A DNA stretch of 64,000 nucleotides. It comes from Paenarthrobacter sp. (GTDB lineage: Bacteria > Actinomycetota > Actinomycetes > Actinomycetales > Micrococcaceae). A program made the position numbers and the translations under genes. Shown piece by piece: positions 32,910 through 42,038 of this stretch; the stretch's first letter is position 1, and each line of letters opens with the position of its first letter. The DNA lies in assembly GCA_031179305.1 (NCBI GenBank), contig JAPSHX010000004.1, positions 124,001-188,000 on the forward strand, given 5' to 3'. The notes beneath the pieces were generated by a model. It was not told where the DNA came from. It saw only the letters and a list, made by a program, of their open reading frames with translations, and did no database searches.

Positions 32910-32975
32910 CCCAAGTAGGTCGCAGATCAGGTCGTTCCCAGCGCTGAGAACGACCTGATCTGCGACCCAGTTGGG
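32910..32975. repeat. 66-bp dispersed palindrome, copy 2
   Basis: 28-nt arms around a 10-nt loop (32938-32947). The arms contain GTAGGTCGCAGATCAGGTCG and its complement; 26 of 28 positions or better can pair except near the outer end. It sits between convergent pit and pstB, 2 bp after the pit stop, and is followed by a separate terminator at 32984. Confidence 0.88.
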
Positions 32976-32983
32976 TATGAAAA

Positions 32984-33025
32984 AACGACGGCGGCCGTAC
33001 CCCCAAGGCGACGGCCGCCGTCGTT
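32984..33025 (-). terminator. Terminator of the pst operon
   Basis: Perfect 15-bp stem AACGACGGCGGCCGT / ACGGCCGCCGTCGTT with a 12-nt loop, followed on the minus strand by TTTTTCAT. It lies 43 bp after the pstB stop and is a textbook intrinsic terminator. Confidence 0.88.
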
Positions 33026-33067
33026 CTGTGCCGACTCCCCCCATAGAAGCCGGAACCTATGGAACCC

Positions 33068-33847
33068 TTATCCGAAGCGGCCGGAGACGTAGTCTTCCGT
33101 TGCCTTCTGGGCGGGGTTGTTGAAGATGCTGGTTGTGTCGGCGAACTCGATGAGCTTGCCGGGCTTGCCGGTGCCGGCGATGTTGAAGAACGCGGTCTTG
33201 TCTGACACGCGCGCGGCCTGCTGCATGTTGTGCGTAACGATCACCACGGTGTACTGGTCCTTGAGCTCGTTGATGAGGTCCTCAACGGCCAGCGTGGAGA
33301 TGGGGTCCAGCGCGGAGCAGGGCTCATCCATGAGGATCACCTGGGGCTCGACGGCGATGGCGCGGGCGATGCAGAGGCGCTGCTGCTGACCACCGGAAAG
33401 GCCGGAACCGGGCTTGTCCAGGCGGTCCTTGACCTCGTTCCACAGGTTCGCGCCCACCAAGGACTTCTCAACCAGGGCATCTGCCGCGCCTTTGGAGATC
33501 TTCTTGTTGTTCAGCTTCACGCCGGCCAGCACGTTGTCACGGATGGACATGGTGGGGAACGGGTTGGGGCGCTGGAAAACCATGCCCACCTGGGTGCGGA
33601 CGGTTACGGGGTCCACGCCGGGCCCGTAGAGGTTGTCGCCGTCCAGGAGGACCTCGCCCTCAACACGCGCGCCGGGAAGGACCTCATGCATGCGGTTCAG
33701 CGTGCGGAGGAAGGTGGACTTGCCGCAGCCGGACGGGCCGATGAAGGCCGTGACGGACTTGGCTTGAATGTTGATGTTGACGTCCTCGACGGCCAGGAAG
33801 TTGCCGTAGTAGACATTCAGGTCTTTGACGTCGATGCGCTTGGACAT
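33068..33847 (-). CDS. pstB: Phosphate ABC transporter ATPase PstB
   Basis: 259 residues with Walker [10 protein letters not shown], signature LSGGQQQR, Walker [14 protein letters not shown] and the switch His in [13 protein letters not shown]. It energises high-affinity phosphate uptake with PstA/PstC. It is the last gene of pstS-pstC-pstA-pstB. A 58-bp gap separates it from pstA, and an intrinsic terminator follows. Confidence 0.98.
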   Translation of the reverse strand: MSKRIDVKDLNVYYGNFLAVEDVNINIQAKSVTAFIGPSGCGKSTFLRTLNRMHEVLPGARVEGEVLLDGDNLYGPGVDPVTVRTQVGMVFQRPNPFPTMSIRDNVLAGVKLNNKKISKGAADALVEKSLVGANLWNEVKDRLDKPGSGLSGGQQQRLCIARAIAVEPQVILMDEPCSALDPISTLAVEDLINELKDQYTVVIVTHNMQQAARVSDKTAFFNIAGTGKPGKLIEFADTTSIFNNPAQKATEDYVSGRFG

Positions 33848-33905
33848 GGTGTTCCTTTGTTTCCTTGGGGGTGTGGAAGTTTGGATGAGGCCGCAGAAGG
33901 GCAGC

Positions 33906-35009
33906 CTAGCGTCCCGTTTTGGGTGCGAACAGACGGGCGATGAGGCGGGCTCCGAGGTTCAGGAGCATCACCAGAATGATCAGCACCAGCGCGGCGCCCC
34001 AAGCACGCTGATCCGAGGGAGCAGGGTTGGACGGCGACGTCGGGTTGAGGATCTGCGTGTAAATGAACGTGGGCAGCGAGGCCATCCAGCCACCGAACAC
34101 ATTGTTGTTGATGGTGGTCGCGAACCCGGCAGTGACCAGGATAGGAGCGGTTTCACCGATAACCCGGGCGATCGCCAAGGTGACGCCGGACGCGATGCCG
34201 GAGATCGCCGTCGGAATGACCACTTTGGTGATGGTGCGCCACTTACGCACACCCAGCGCGTATGAGGCCTCGCGGAGCTCGTTCGGGACGATCTTGAGCA
34301 TTTCCTCGCTGGAGCGGACCACAACAGGGATCATCAGGACGGAAAGCGCGACTGCGGCCACCGCACCGGTCTTGGTGCCGGGGCCAACGATGGCGAAGAA
34401 GAACGCTGCCGCGAAGAGGCCGGCCACAATGGACGGGATACCGGTCATGACATCCACGAAGAACGTGATGGCGCGGGCCAACGGACGGTCATTGCCGTAT
34501 TCCACGAGGTAGATGGAAGTCAGGAGGCCCACGGGCACGGAGATCACCGTGGCAAGGAGCGTGATCTGGATGGTGCCCAACAGCGCGTGGTAGATGCCAC
34601 CGAGGACGGGGGCGCCTTCCTCCACTGCCTTGTTGTCGTAGGCACCGGTGACACCGTTCATGGAGGTGCCGAGGAAGCCGGGGGTGATGAGCCCGGGGAT
34701 GCCGTTGACCAACACTGTGACTATGACCGAGATCAAGGGCAGCAATGCAATCAGGAAGGCGCCCACCACCAGGCAGGTGGCGAGCTTGTCCTTGGCTTTG
34801 CGGGCACCTTCAACAGCGCCGCTCCAGGAAACCAGTCCCACCGCGAACAGGATGGCGGAGACGATGCCCCAGCCGAAGGCGTTGAAGCCGATGAGCGCCA
34901 GGATGGCCGCGCCGACAATGAGCGCGGCAGCCAGGACAATGTAGGGCGCGAACTTGGGCAGCTGGCCCTTGGTGAGCGCTGAGCGCTTGCGGACTACTGT
35001 GGCGGACAT
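33906..35009 (-). CDS. pstA: Phosphate ABC transporter permease PstA
   Basis: 367 residues, six or more membrane spans and the permease EAA loop [20 protein letters not shown]. The N-terminal 70 residues add two hydrophobic segments before the core, common in actinobacterial PstA. The ATG at 35009 directly follows the pstC stop (TAAATG), so the two are translationally linked. Confidence 0.97.
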   Translation of the reverse strand: MSATVVRKRSALTKGQLPKFAPYIVLAAALIVGAAILALIGFNAFGWGIVSAILFAVGLVSWSGAVEGARKAKDKLATCLVVGAFLIALLPLISVIVTVLVNGIPGLITPGFLGTSMNGVTGAYDNKAVEEGAPVLGGIYHALLGTIQITLLATVISVPVGLLTSIYLVEYGNDRPLARAITFFVDVMTGIPSIVAGLFAAAFFFAIVGPGTKTGAVAAVALSVLMIPVVVRSSEEMLKIVPNELREASYALGVRKWRTITKVVIPTAISGIASGVTLAIARVIGETAPILVTAGFATTINNNVFGGWMASLPTFIYTQILNPTSPSNPAPSDQRAWGAALVLIILVMLLNLGARLIARLFAPKTGR

Positions 35010-35942
35010 TTAGTTGGCTCCCGAGAATTCTTTGTGCCGGGTGATGATCCAGCGGGCGATCATGTTCACGCCCAGCGTGATGACGAACAGCACCAGGCCG
35101 GCGGCGATCAACGTGTTGACCTTGATGCCGCTGGCTTCGGGGAAGTTCAAGGCAATTTCGGCGGCGATGGTCTGGTTGCCGGACTGGATGAGGCTGGCAG
35201 TCAAGACACCGGAGGAGAGCACCAGGGCAACGGCCATGGTCTCACCGAGTGCTCGGCCAAGGCCTAGCATGATGGCGCTGATGATGCCCGGGCGGCCAAA
35301 GGGCAGCACGGCCATTTTGATCATTTCCCAGCGGGTTGCTCCGAGTGCGAGCGCTGCTTCCTCGTGCAGCTTGGGGGTCTGCAGGAAGATTTCGCGTGAC
35401 AGGGAGGTAATGATGGGCAGGACCATGACGGAAAGGACGATCCCAGCGGTCAGGATGGTTTTGCCGGTGGCGGATGCCGGTCCTTCGAAGATCGGGATCC
35501 AGCCGAGGTACGTGGCCAGCCAGTCGTAGGCCGGGGAGATTTCCTTCGCCAGGAAAGCCGCACCCCAGGCGCCGTAGACAACGGAGGGGATGGCTGCGAG
35601 CAGGTCCACCACGTAGCCGAGGCCCGAAGCGAGCCGACGCGGGGCGTAGTGCGAGATAAACAGTGCCACGCCGATTGCCACGGGAGTGGCGATGACGAGG
35701 GCGATCACGGCGGCAATCAGGGTGCCCACCACGATCGGGGCGATATAGGCGAAGAAGCCGTTGCCGCCCTGGATGTCCCCAGCCGGGGCAGTGAGGGCGG
35801 GGATTGCCTGCACCACGAGGAATAGCGCGACTCCGAAGAGGACCGCGAGAATCAGGCACCCTGCGGCCATGGCGGCCCCGGAGAAAACCTTGTCCCCGGC
35901 GCGTCCTGCGCCTTGGGAGGTTGTCAGGGAGTTGGTGGTCAC
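35010..35942 (-). CDS. pstC: Phosphate ABC transporter permease PstC
   Basis: 310 residues with six spans and the EAA loop HEEAALALGATRWEMIKMAV. GTG start at 35942. It lies 137 bp after pstS, separated by a strong hairpin. Together with PstA it forms the channel through the membrane. Confidence 0.97.
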   Translation of the reverse strand: MTTNSLTTSQGAGRAGDKVFSGAAMAAGCLILAVLFGVALFLVVQAIPALTAPAGDIQGGNGFFAYIAPIVVGTLIAAVIALVIATPVAIGVALFISHYAPRRLASGLGYVVDLLAAIPSVVYGAWGAAFLAKEISPAYDWLATYLGWIPIFEGPASATGKTILTAGIVLSVMVLPIITSLSREIFLQTPKLHEEAALALGATRWEMIKMAVLPFGRPGIISAIMLGLGRALGETMAVALVLSSGVLTASLIQSGNQTIAAEIALNFPEASGIKVNTLIAAGLVLFVITLGVNMIARWIITRHKEFSGAN

Positions 35943-35983
35943 TTCACGATCCTTCAGTCTCAGTGAACTGGTCTTACATGGCT

Positions 35984-36040
35984 AAGTTCCCTGCCCCGCG
36001 CGAGCGGCGCTGCGGCCACTCTGCGCGGGACAGGGAACTT
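35984..36040 (-). terminator. Intercistronic hairpin between pstS and pstC
   Basis: 18-nt arms (35984-36001 and 36023-36040; AAGTTCCCTG then CCCCGCGC) with one mismatch and a 21-nt loop, 38 bp after the pstS stop. No U-tract follows. It likely protects the pstS message or partly ends transcription, giving more binding protein than permease. Confidence 0.7.
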
Positions 36041-36078
36041 CGGTGTTCAGCCGGGTTCAGTAAACCCGCAGGGAAACC

Positions 36079-37197
36079 TTAGGCCTTGGCCTTGATGGTT
36101 TCGATAGCGGCCTTGGCCTTGTCCTGCAGCGTCTTGGAGAGCGGTGCGGACTTGGCGGCGTCAGCAGCGGTTTGCTGTCCTTCGTCGGATACAACGTAGC
36201 TTTCGAAGGCCTTGACCAGGTCAGCAACTTCCTTGGTCTCGTACGTGGTGCAGACTACGTGGTACGAGACGAGGACTACGGGGTAGGCGCCCGATGCGGT
36301 GGTCTTGCGGTCCAGCTTGATGGCGATGTCGTTGGCGGCGCGGCCTTCAACAGGAGCGCCGGCTTCGACGGCCTTGGCAGCGGCTTCTGCGGAGATCTTG
36401 ACGAACTCTTCGCCCACTTTGATGGAGGCGGTGCCCAGCTTGCCGGAAACGGCGGAGTCATCAGCGTAGGTCACGGCGCCCGGGGTGTCGGTGACGGTCT
36501 TGACGACGCCGGAGGTGCCCTTGGCGTTTTCACCGGCCAGGCTTGCGGGCCAGATGCCGGCAGCCTTGTCTGTCCAAACCTCGGGTGCAGCAGCTGCGAG
36601 GTACTCGGTGAAGTTGGTGGTGGTGCCGGAGTCATCGGAGCGGTTGACCGGGGTGACCTTAAGGTCCGGCAGGGAGACGCCTTCGTTGAGGGCGGCGATT
36701 GCGGGGTCGTTCCAGTTGGCGATTTCGCCGCGGAAGATCTTGGCGACAGCTGTGGCGTCGAGCTTCAGGTCGGTGACGCCGGGAACGTTGAAGGCAACGG
36801 CGATCGGGGAGATGTACACCGGGATGTTGATGGCGCCGTCGGGGCCGCATTTGGCCTTGGAGCTCTCGAGCTCTTCGTCCTTCAGGTAGGCGTCGGAGCC
36901 GGCGAACTGTGCCGAGCCGTCGATAATGGCCTTGCGGCCTGCGCCGGAACCGTCAGGGGAGTACTGAACCGTCGCGCCGGAATTCGCGGCCGAGAAGCCG
37001 GCCTTCCAAGCGTCCATGGCGGCGCCGGTGGAGGAGGCGCCAATGCCGGTCAGGGTGCCGGTGACGTTGGAGCCGGCTGACGACTGAGTGCCCGGCGTGG
37101 TGCCCGTTGCGTTGTCTGAACCGCAAGCAGTGAGCGCGAGAGCGCCGGCTGCGATGACCGCGATTGCCGCGTTGCGGCCGAAGTGAGTTGCCTTCAC
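36079..37197 (-). CDS. pstS: Phosphate-binding lipoprotein PstS
   Basis: 372 residues from a GTG at 37197 (AAGGGGC upstream). It has a signal peptide and lipobox ALTACG (Cys25), then the phosphate-binding fold: GIGASSTGAAMDAWKAGF, SPDGSGAGRKAIIDGSAQFA, NRSDDSGTTTNFTEYL. It captures phosphate outside the membrane for PstCAB. The frame runs further upstream, but that part precedes the signal peptide and covers the promoter. A PHO-box-like repeat lies 120 bp upstream of the start. Confidence 0.96.
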   Translation of the reverse strand: MKATHFGRNAAIAVIAAGALALTACGSDNATGTTPGTQSSAGSNVTGTLTGIGASSTGAAMDAWKAGFSAANSGATVQYSPDGSGAGRKAIIDGSAQFAGSDAYLKDEELESSKAKCGPDGAINIPVYISPIAVAFNVPGVTDLKLDATAVAKIFRGEIANWNDPAIAALNEGVSLPDLKVTPVNRSDDSGTTTNFTEYLAAAAPEVWTDKAAGIWPASLAGENAKGTSGVVKTVTDTPGAVTYADDSAVSGKLGTASIKVGEEFVKISAEAAAKAVEAGAPVEGRAANDIAIKLDRKTTASGAYPVVLVSYHVVCTTYETKEVADLVKAFESYVVSDEGQQTAADAAKSAPLSKTLQDKAKAAIETIKAKA

Positions 37198-37316
37198 TTG
37201 GATGTGCCCCTTCCAGGGATTCTTCGATGCGGGCCGAACGGAGATTTCGGCGTGCGCGAGCTGTGGACCTTTTTGTTCCTTTACTGAAGGTAAGGAGCGC
37301 AGGTAACAGGATCTGC

Positions 37317-37342
37317 GGTGAAAGGTGAACGGAAGGTGAACG
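37317..37342 (-). promoter_or_regulatory. PHO-box-like direct repeats upstream of pstS
   Basis: On the minus strand two 11-nt units follow each other, GTTCACCTTCC and GTTCACCTTTC, then ACC. Actinobacterial PhoP sites are 11-nt direct repeats of GTTCA-type, so this fits phosphate-starvation activation of pstSCAB. It also lies about 100 bp before the divergent FUSC gene. Confidence 0.75.
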
Positions 37343-37433
37343 ACGGCGGACCATTGGGTTATGTGGCGCGTGCCACCTTGAGCGACACCTGGCTTGCGGT
37401 AGTCGGGAGGCTTGGGCAAATAGACTGGAAGGC

Positions 37434-38561
37434 ATGGCTGCCGCGAAGGGATTTTCTGCAAGCAAGAGGTTCCTGCGCGCCAGAGTCCGGACGGGCCTGG
37501 TCCGCAGCCGCAATTCCTTGACGCCGGCCATACAGATGACCGTGTGCGCCGTTGGCGCCTATGCTTTCGCTGAATACGTGCTGGGTCATCAAGGTCCCCT
37601 GTTCGCGGCGACGTCGTCTTTGATCGCCCTTGGATTCTCCCGCGAGCCTCGCCTGCGCCGGGTGATCGAGGTGGGCCTCGGCTGCACCCTGGGCATCGTA
37701 GTTGGCGACCTGCTGCTTCACTGGCTGGGCGCCGGGATCTGGCAGGCCGCCGTCGTGCTTCTTTTCTCCATCCTGCTGGCCCGGTTCCTGGACAGCGGCA
37801 CGATTTTCACCACCCAGCTGGGACTGCAGTCGTTGTTGGTGGTGCTGCTGCCGGCGCCGGCCGGAGGGCCTTTTACACGGAGTTTGGACGCCGTGATTGG
37901 TGGTGTGTTTGCGCTTCTGGTGACCATCCTGGTGCCGAAGGATCCGCGGCGGGAGCCTCGGAAGGACGTCGAGAAGATCCTGCATGAACTCGCCGAGGTG
38001 CTCCGCGAGTGTGCCAAGGCGATGAGCGAGAGTGACTCCACCGTAGCTTGGCATGCCCTGATCCGCGGCCGTAACTGCCAGCCCTTGGTGGACCGGATGC
38101 GGCAGACTTTGCGGGCATCGGGTGAAGTCGCCACCCTGGCTCCGGCCCATCGAAGGCATCGCGACGAACTCGCCGGCCTGGAGCATTCGCTGGAATACAT
38201 TGACCTCGCGCTCCGTAACAGCCGGGTGTTCGCGCGGCGCCTCACCAGTGCGATCAACCACGCAGCGTTGTCCGATGAAGCGATCGACAGTATCTCCGAC
38301 GTCCTTCAGGAAACTGCAGCCGCGATTGATGAGATGAACATCGGCTTGTCGGAGCAAAGTGAAGGTACCCGCCGTGTGCATCTCCGCCGTGCCAGGAACG
38401 ATCTTTCTGATATCGCAGCCCGGCTGCATCCCAAGATGCTGGACGTCCAGAGGCTCGAGGGCGAAACCGTAGTCATGCTGTTCCGGCCGCTCATGGTGGA
38501 CCTTTTGGAAGCGAGCGGGATGGAACCTGACGAGGCCCGGGCTGTGCTGCCAGCGCTGTAG
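37434..38561 (+). CDS. FUSC/aromatic-acid-exporter-like membrane protein
   Basis: 375 residues. The N-terminal half has about five hydrophobic segments (PAIQMTVCAVGAYAFAEYVL, GPLFAATSSLIALGFSREPR with the FUSC pattern, VGLGCTLGIVVGDLLLHWLG). The C-terminal half is a long helical cytoplasmic domain (about 175-370). Family members export aromatic or other organic anions. Divergent from pstS across ~235 bp; 39 bp before radA on the same strand. Confidence 0.85.
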   Translation: MAAAKGFSASKRFLRARVRTGLVRSRNSLTPAIQMTVCAVGAYAFAEYVLGHQGPLFAATSSLIALGFSREPRLRRVIEVGLGCTLGIVVGDLLLHWLGAGIWQAAVVLLFSILLARFLDSGTIFTTQLGLQSLLVVLLPAPAGGPFTRSLDAVIGGVFALLVTILVPKDPRREPRKDVEKILHELAEVLRECAKAMSESDSTVAWHALIRGRNCQPLVDRMRQTLRASGEVATLAPAHRRHRDELAGLEHSLEYIDLALRNSRVFARRLTSAINHAALSDEAIDSISDVLQETAAAIDEMNIGLSEQSEGTRRVHLRRARNDLSDIAARLHPKMLDVQRLEGETVVMLFRPLMVDLLEASGMEPDEARAVLPAL

Positions 38562-38600
38562 CGGCTAATACTGTCGGTGGCCGCCACTACGCTTGAACCC

Positions 38601-39974
38601 ATGGCTTCCAAGACCTCCCGCGCATCCAAAACACCCGCCTACAAGTGCGCCGAATGCGGCTGGACTGCCATCAAGTGGGTTGGACGTTGCGGTGAGTGCC
38701 AGGCCTGGGGAACGGTGGAGGAGTACGGTGCCACGGTAGCGCGTACGACGGCGGCCGCAACCGTTTTGGAGCCTGCCCGCCGTATCGCTGAGGTGGATGG
38801 GACCACGGCGGCGTTCCTGCCCACGGGCGTGGACGAACTCGACCGCGTCCTGGGCGGAGGGCTCGTTCCAGGTGCCGTCATCCTGCTGGCGGGGGAACCC
38901 GGCGTCGGAAAGTCCACGCTCCTGCTGGACGTCGCGGCGAAATTCGCGCGCACCGGGCAGGATGTCCTCTACATCACGGGTGAGGAATCCGCGGCGCAGG
39001 TGAAGCTGCGCGCTGAGCGCATCGACGCCGTCGCCCATACCCTTTATCTGTCCGCCGAAACCGACCTCGGGCAGGCCTTGGGCCAAGTGGAGAAGCTCGA
39101 GCCCAAACTGCTGATTGTGGACTCCGTGCAAACCCTGAGCAGTGCGGACGTCGAGGGCAGCGCCGGTGGTGTCTCGCAAGTGCGTGAGGTTGCGGCGTCG
39201 ATCATCTCTGCGGCCAAGAGACGCAACATGACAACGCTGCTGGTGGGCCACGTGACCAAGGAAGGCACCATTGCAGGGCCGCGCTTGCTGGAACACCTGG
39301 TGGACGTTGTATGCCAGTTCGAGGGCGAGCGCCATTCCCGCCTGCGGCTGCTCCGGGCTGTGAAAAACCGCTACGGTGCCACGGACGACGTCGGTTGCTT
39401 TGACCTCAATGAGGCCGGCATCGAGGGGTTGGCCGATCCCAGCGGACTGTTCGTTTCGCGGACCCGGGAGCCCGTCTCCGGAACCTGCATCACGGTAACC
39501 ATGGAGGGTCGCAGGCCGCTGCTGGCGGAGGTTCAGTCCCTTCTCGCTGAGAGCGCCAATTCCCAGCCCCGCCGCGCCACCAGCGGGCTGGAAAGCTCCA
39601 GGGTTGCCATGTTGCTCGCAGTGCTTCAGCAGCGTGCCGGCTGCATGCTTCATAAGGATGATTCCTATGTTGCAACCGTGGGCGGAGTGAAGCTGACGGA
39701 GCCGGCCACGGACCTGGCTGTTGCCCTGGCCGTCGCATCGGCTAAGTCCCGCAAGGCACTCCCCCAACGGCTCATTGCGTTCGGCGAGGTGGGCTTGGCT
39801 GGCGAAGTACGTCCCGTGCCCGGGATTAACCAGCGCATCCAGGAAGCTCACCGACTCGGGTTCACGCACGCTATTGTTCCGGCCAGCCCGGCAGGCGCCG
39901 GTGTTATCCCGGATGGCTTCTCCGTGCGTGAAGTAGGGCATCTGGCCGAGGCATTGGAACTGCTGATCACGTAA
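38601..39974 (+). CDS. radA: DNA repair protein RadA
   Basis: 457 residues with the N-terminal zinc finger CAECG...CGECQ, a RecA-like core with Walker A GEPGVGKST, the RadA motif KNRYG and a Lon-protease-like C-terminal domain (LPQRLIAFGEVGLAGEVRPV). RadA promotes branch migration during recombination. The ATG at 38601 starts the conserved protein; a GTG at 38577 would add eight residues. Neither has a strong ribosome site. disA lies 1 kb downstream, as usual in actinobacteria. Confidence 0.97.
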   Translation: MASKTSRASKTPAYKCAECGWTAIKWVGRCGECQAWGTVEEYGATVARTTAAATVLEPARRIAEVDGTTAAFLPTGVDELDRVLGGGLVPGAVILLAGEPGVGKSTLLLDVAAKFARTGQDVLYITGEESAAQVKLRAERIDAVAHTLYLSAETDLGQALGQVEKLEPKLLIVDSVQTLSSADVEGSAGGVSQVREVAASIISAAKRRNMTTLLVGHVTKEGTIAGPRLLEHLVDVVCQFEGERHSRLRLLRAVKNRYGATDDVGCFDLNEAGIEGLADPSGLFVSRTREPVSGTCITVTMEGRRPLLAEVQSLLAESANSQPRRATSGLESSRVAMLLAVLQQRAGCMLHKDDSYVATVGGVKLTEPATDLAVALAVASAKSRKALPQRLIAFGEVGLAGEVRPVPGINQRIQEAHRLGFTHAIVPASPAGAGVIPDGFSVREVGHLAEALELLIT

Positions 39975-40028
39975 GTACGCCGGGGTGTCGGAGTCTACTG
40001 TGCTGCGTGTTCGGCGAGGATGAGAGGC

Positions 40029-40652
40029 ATGACCAAACGGAATGTGCTTATCGGGGGACGCTTTTTCTTTGGCCTTTTGACCTTGGTGGCCGTGGGAACA
40101 CAGCTGACAGTTCATTTGGGCATGGGCTATGACCCCTGGAACTTCTTCAGCTACTTCACCAACCTGTCCAACATCTTCGCTGCCCTTGTGCTGCTGATCA
40201 GTGGCTACCGGGTGCTGATCCGAAAGCGACCCAGTGAAATCGATGACGTCACCCGAGGCACGGCCACTATCGCCATGGCCGTTGTGGGGCTGGTGTTTGG
40301 TGCACTGCTGGCCGGTGAGGACCTCGGCTCCCTGCTCCCCTGGGTCAACTTCGTGGTCCACTATCTGATCCCCGTGGTGATGGTTGCGGACTGGTTGTTC
40401 CAACCGCCCAGGGCCACCCTCCGTCCCAAGCACATTTGGTATTGGCTGCTCTATCCCATCGGCTACCTGGCCTACAGCCTCATACGCGGAGCGTTCGTGA
40501 ACTGGTACCCGTACTGGTTCATCGATCCGGCCCGCGCAGGTGGCTGGGGCGGCGTGGTGGTGTTTGCCGTAGCAATTTCCGTCGGCTTCCTCGTTGTGAG
40601 CCTGGCGATGCTGTGGCTCGGGAACAAGCTGAAGCGGCAGGTTGATTACTAG
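40029..40652 (+). CDS. Pr6Pr-type integral membrane protein
   Basis: About 207 residues with six hydrophobic segments. The pattern PWNFFSYFTNLSNIFAALVL, then NFVVHYLIPVVMVADWLF and YWLLYPIGYLAYSLIRGAFV, is that of the Pr6Pr family of membrane proteins of unknown function. The start at 40029 is preferred to 40020 because a GAGG stands 9 nt upstream of it. It is inserted between radA and disA on the same strand. The 289 bp after it hold no gene that I can support. Confidence 0.85.
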   Translation: MTKRNVLIGGRFFFGLLTLVAVGTQLTVHLGMGYDPWNFFSYFTNLSNIFAALVLLISGYRVLIRKRPSEIDDVTRGTATIAMAVVGLVFGALLAGEDLGSLLPWVNFVVHYLIPVVMVADWLFQPPRATLRPKHIWYWLLYPIGYLAYSLIRGAFVNWYPYWFIDPARAGGWGGVVVFAVAISVGFLVVSLAMLWLGNKLKRQVDY

Positions 40653-40941
40653 GCAGGCCTGCTCAAGGAATGGCGGAATAACTACAGCAACTAGCTATAT
40701 TCGCCCATGTCAGCAGAGAAACTTCGGCAAAGTACACCTGTCGGACAGCTCGGAAAATGCACCTTCCAGGCATCACCGAACATAACGAAATGACCCACTT
40801 TGGGGCTTGCTGGTGCGGTTAACGGTGCCTGGAAGCCCTATCATTGTGCTTGTCGTCATGTGGGCATTTTTCGGTATCGCGCGCTGACGCCCGATTCAGC
40901 TTGTCTGTGAGCCGTGGCTTGCACCTTCGAAGGGAAACCCT

Positions 40942-42018
40942 ATGGCCCGGAGTCCGGAAGAGTCGCTCAAGGCGACCTTGGCCAGAGTCGCACCCGGAAC
41001 TCCATTGCGTGATGGCTTGGAACGCATCCTCCGCGGACGCACCGGCGCCTTGATTGTGCTGGGCTACGATCGCACCATCGATTCCATCTGTTCCGGCGGC
41101 TTCGATATTGGCATCGACTTCTCCCCAACACGCCTCCGTGAGTTGGCCAAGATGGATGGTGCCATCATTTGCGACAAGGACGCCAGCAACATTGTCCGTG
41201 CAGCCGTCCAACTGGTCCCTGATTCAAGCATTGAAACCCAGGAATCCGGCACTAGGCACCGCACCGCCGAGCGCGTCGCAATCCAAACAGGCGTTCCCGT
41301 GATTTCCGTCAGCCAGTCCATGCAAATCATCGCGCTCTACGTGAACGGCTTGCGTCACGTCCTGGAGGGCTCAGAAAAGGTCCTCGCCCGCGCCAACCAG
41401 GCCCTCGCAACCTTGGAACGGTACAGCGCCCGCTTGGACCAGGTCACCAGTTCCCTTTCGGCCCTCGAAATCGAAGCGCTGGTTACGGTCAGGGATGTTG
41501 CCGTCACCCTGCAACGCCAGGAAATGGTTCGCCGCATCTCCGAGGAAATCGCCCAATACGTCTTGGAATTGGGCGAAGACGGCCGCCTCCTGTCCCTCCA
41601 GGTTGAAGAACTCACCGTGGGTCGCGGCCCGGGCAGCGATGTCATCATCCGGGACTACTCCGATCCCAACGCTACGCCGGAGGAAATCGAGGAATCCGTC
41701 CAGGCCCTCCTCAACCTGGGCCCCACGGAACTGATCGACCTCAGCCGCATTGCCCACATCATCGGCTTCGCCGGCGGGGTGGAGCAGTTGGACGCCGTCG
41801 TGCAGCCCCGGGGATACCGACTGCTGTCCGGCTTGAAGTCCGTGCCGAAAGCCGTGGCCGACCGTTTGGTGGACTACTTCGGCGGGCTCCAGAACCTCAT
41901 GGCAGCCACGATCGACGACCTCATGACCGTGGACGGCATCGGCGACCAGCGCGCCCGCACAGTCCGCGAGGGCCTGAGCCGCATGGCCGAGGCGAGCCTC
42001 CTGGACCGCTTCCTCTAG
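40942..42018 (+). CDS. disA: Diadenylate cyclase DisA (DNA integrity scanning protein)
   Basis: 358 residues. The N-terminal DAC domain shows the catalytic DGA motif (72-74, AKMDGAIICDKDA) and RHR (105-107, GTRHRTAER), the middle is a helical spine, and the C-terminus has HhH DNA-binding repeats (LVDYFGGLQNLMAATIDDLM). It makes c-di-AMP from two ATP and stops doing so at branched DNA. Location after radA supports a DNA-repair link. Confidence 0.98.
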   Translation: MARSPEESLKATLARVAPGTPLRDGLERILRGRTGALIVLGYDRTIDSICSGGFDIGIDFSPTRLRELAKMDGAIICDKDASNIVRAAVQLVPDSSIETQESGTRHRTAERVAIQTGVPVISVSQSMQIIALYVNGLRHVLEGSEKVLARANQALATLERYSARLDQVTSSLSALEIEALVTVRDVAVTLQRQEMVRRISEEIAQYVLELGEDGRLLSLQVEELTVGRGPGSDVIIRDYSDPNATPEEIEESVQALLNLGPTELIDLSRIAHIIGFAGGVEQLDAVVQPRGYRLLSGLKSVPKAVADRLVDYFGGLQNLMAATIDDLMTVDGIGDQRARTVREGLSRMAEASLLDRFL

Positions 42019-42038
42019 CCCGCCGTCGTCGAAAGCTG

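Noticed and set aside
37198..37461. Longer PstS starting upstream of 37197
   Set aside because: The added part precedes a normal lipoprotein signal peptide and overlaps the PHO-box promoter.
38565..40433. 622-codon frame on the minus strand opposite radA
   Set aside because: High GC makes long antisense frames. It has no protein-like motifs and radA on the plus strand is certain.
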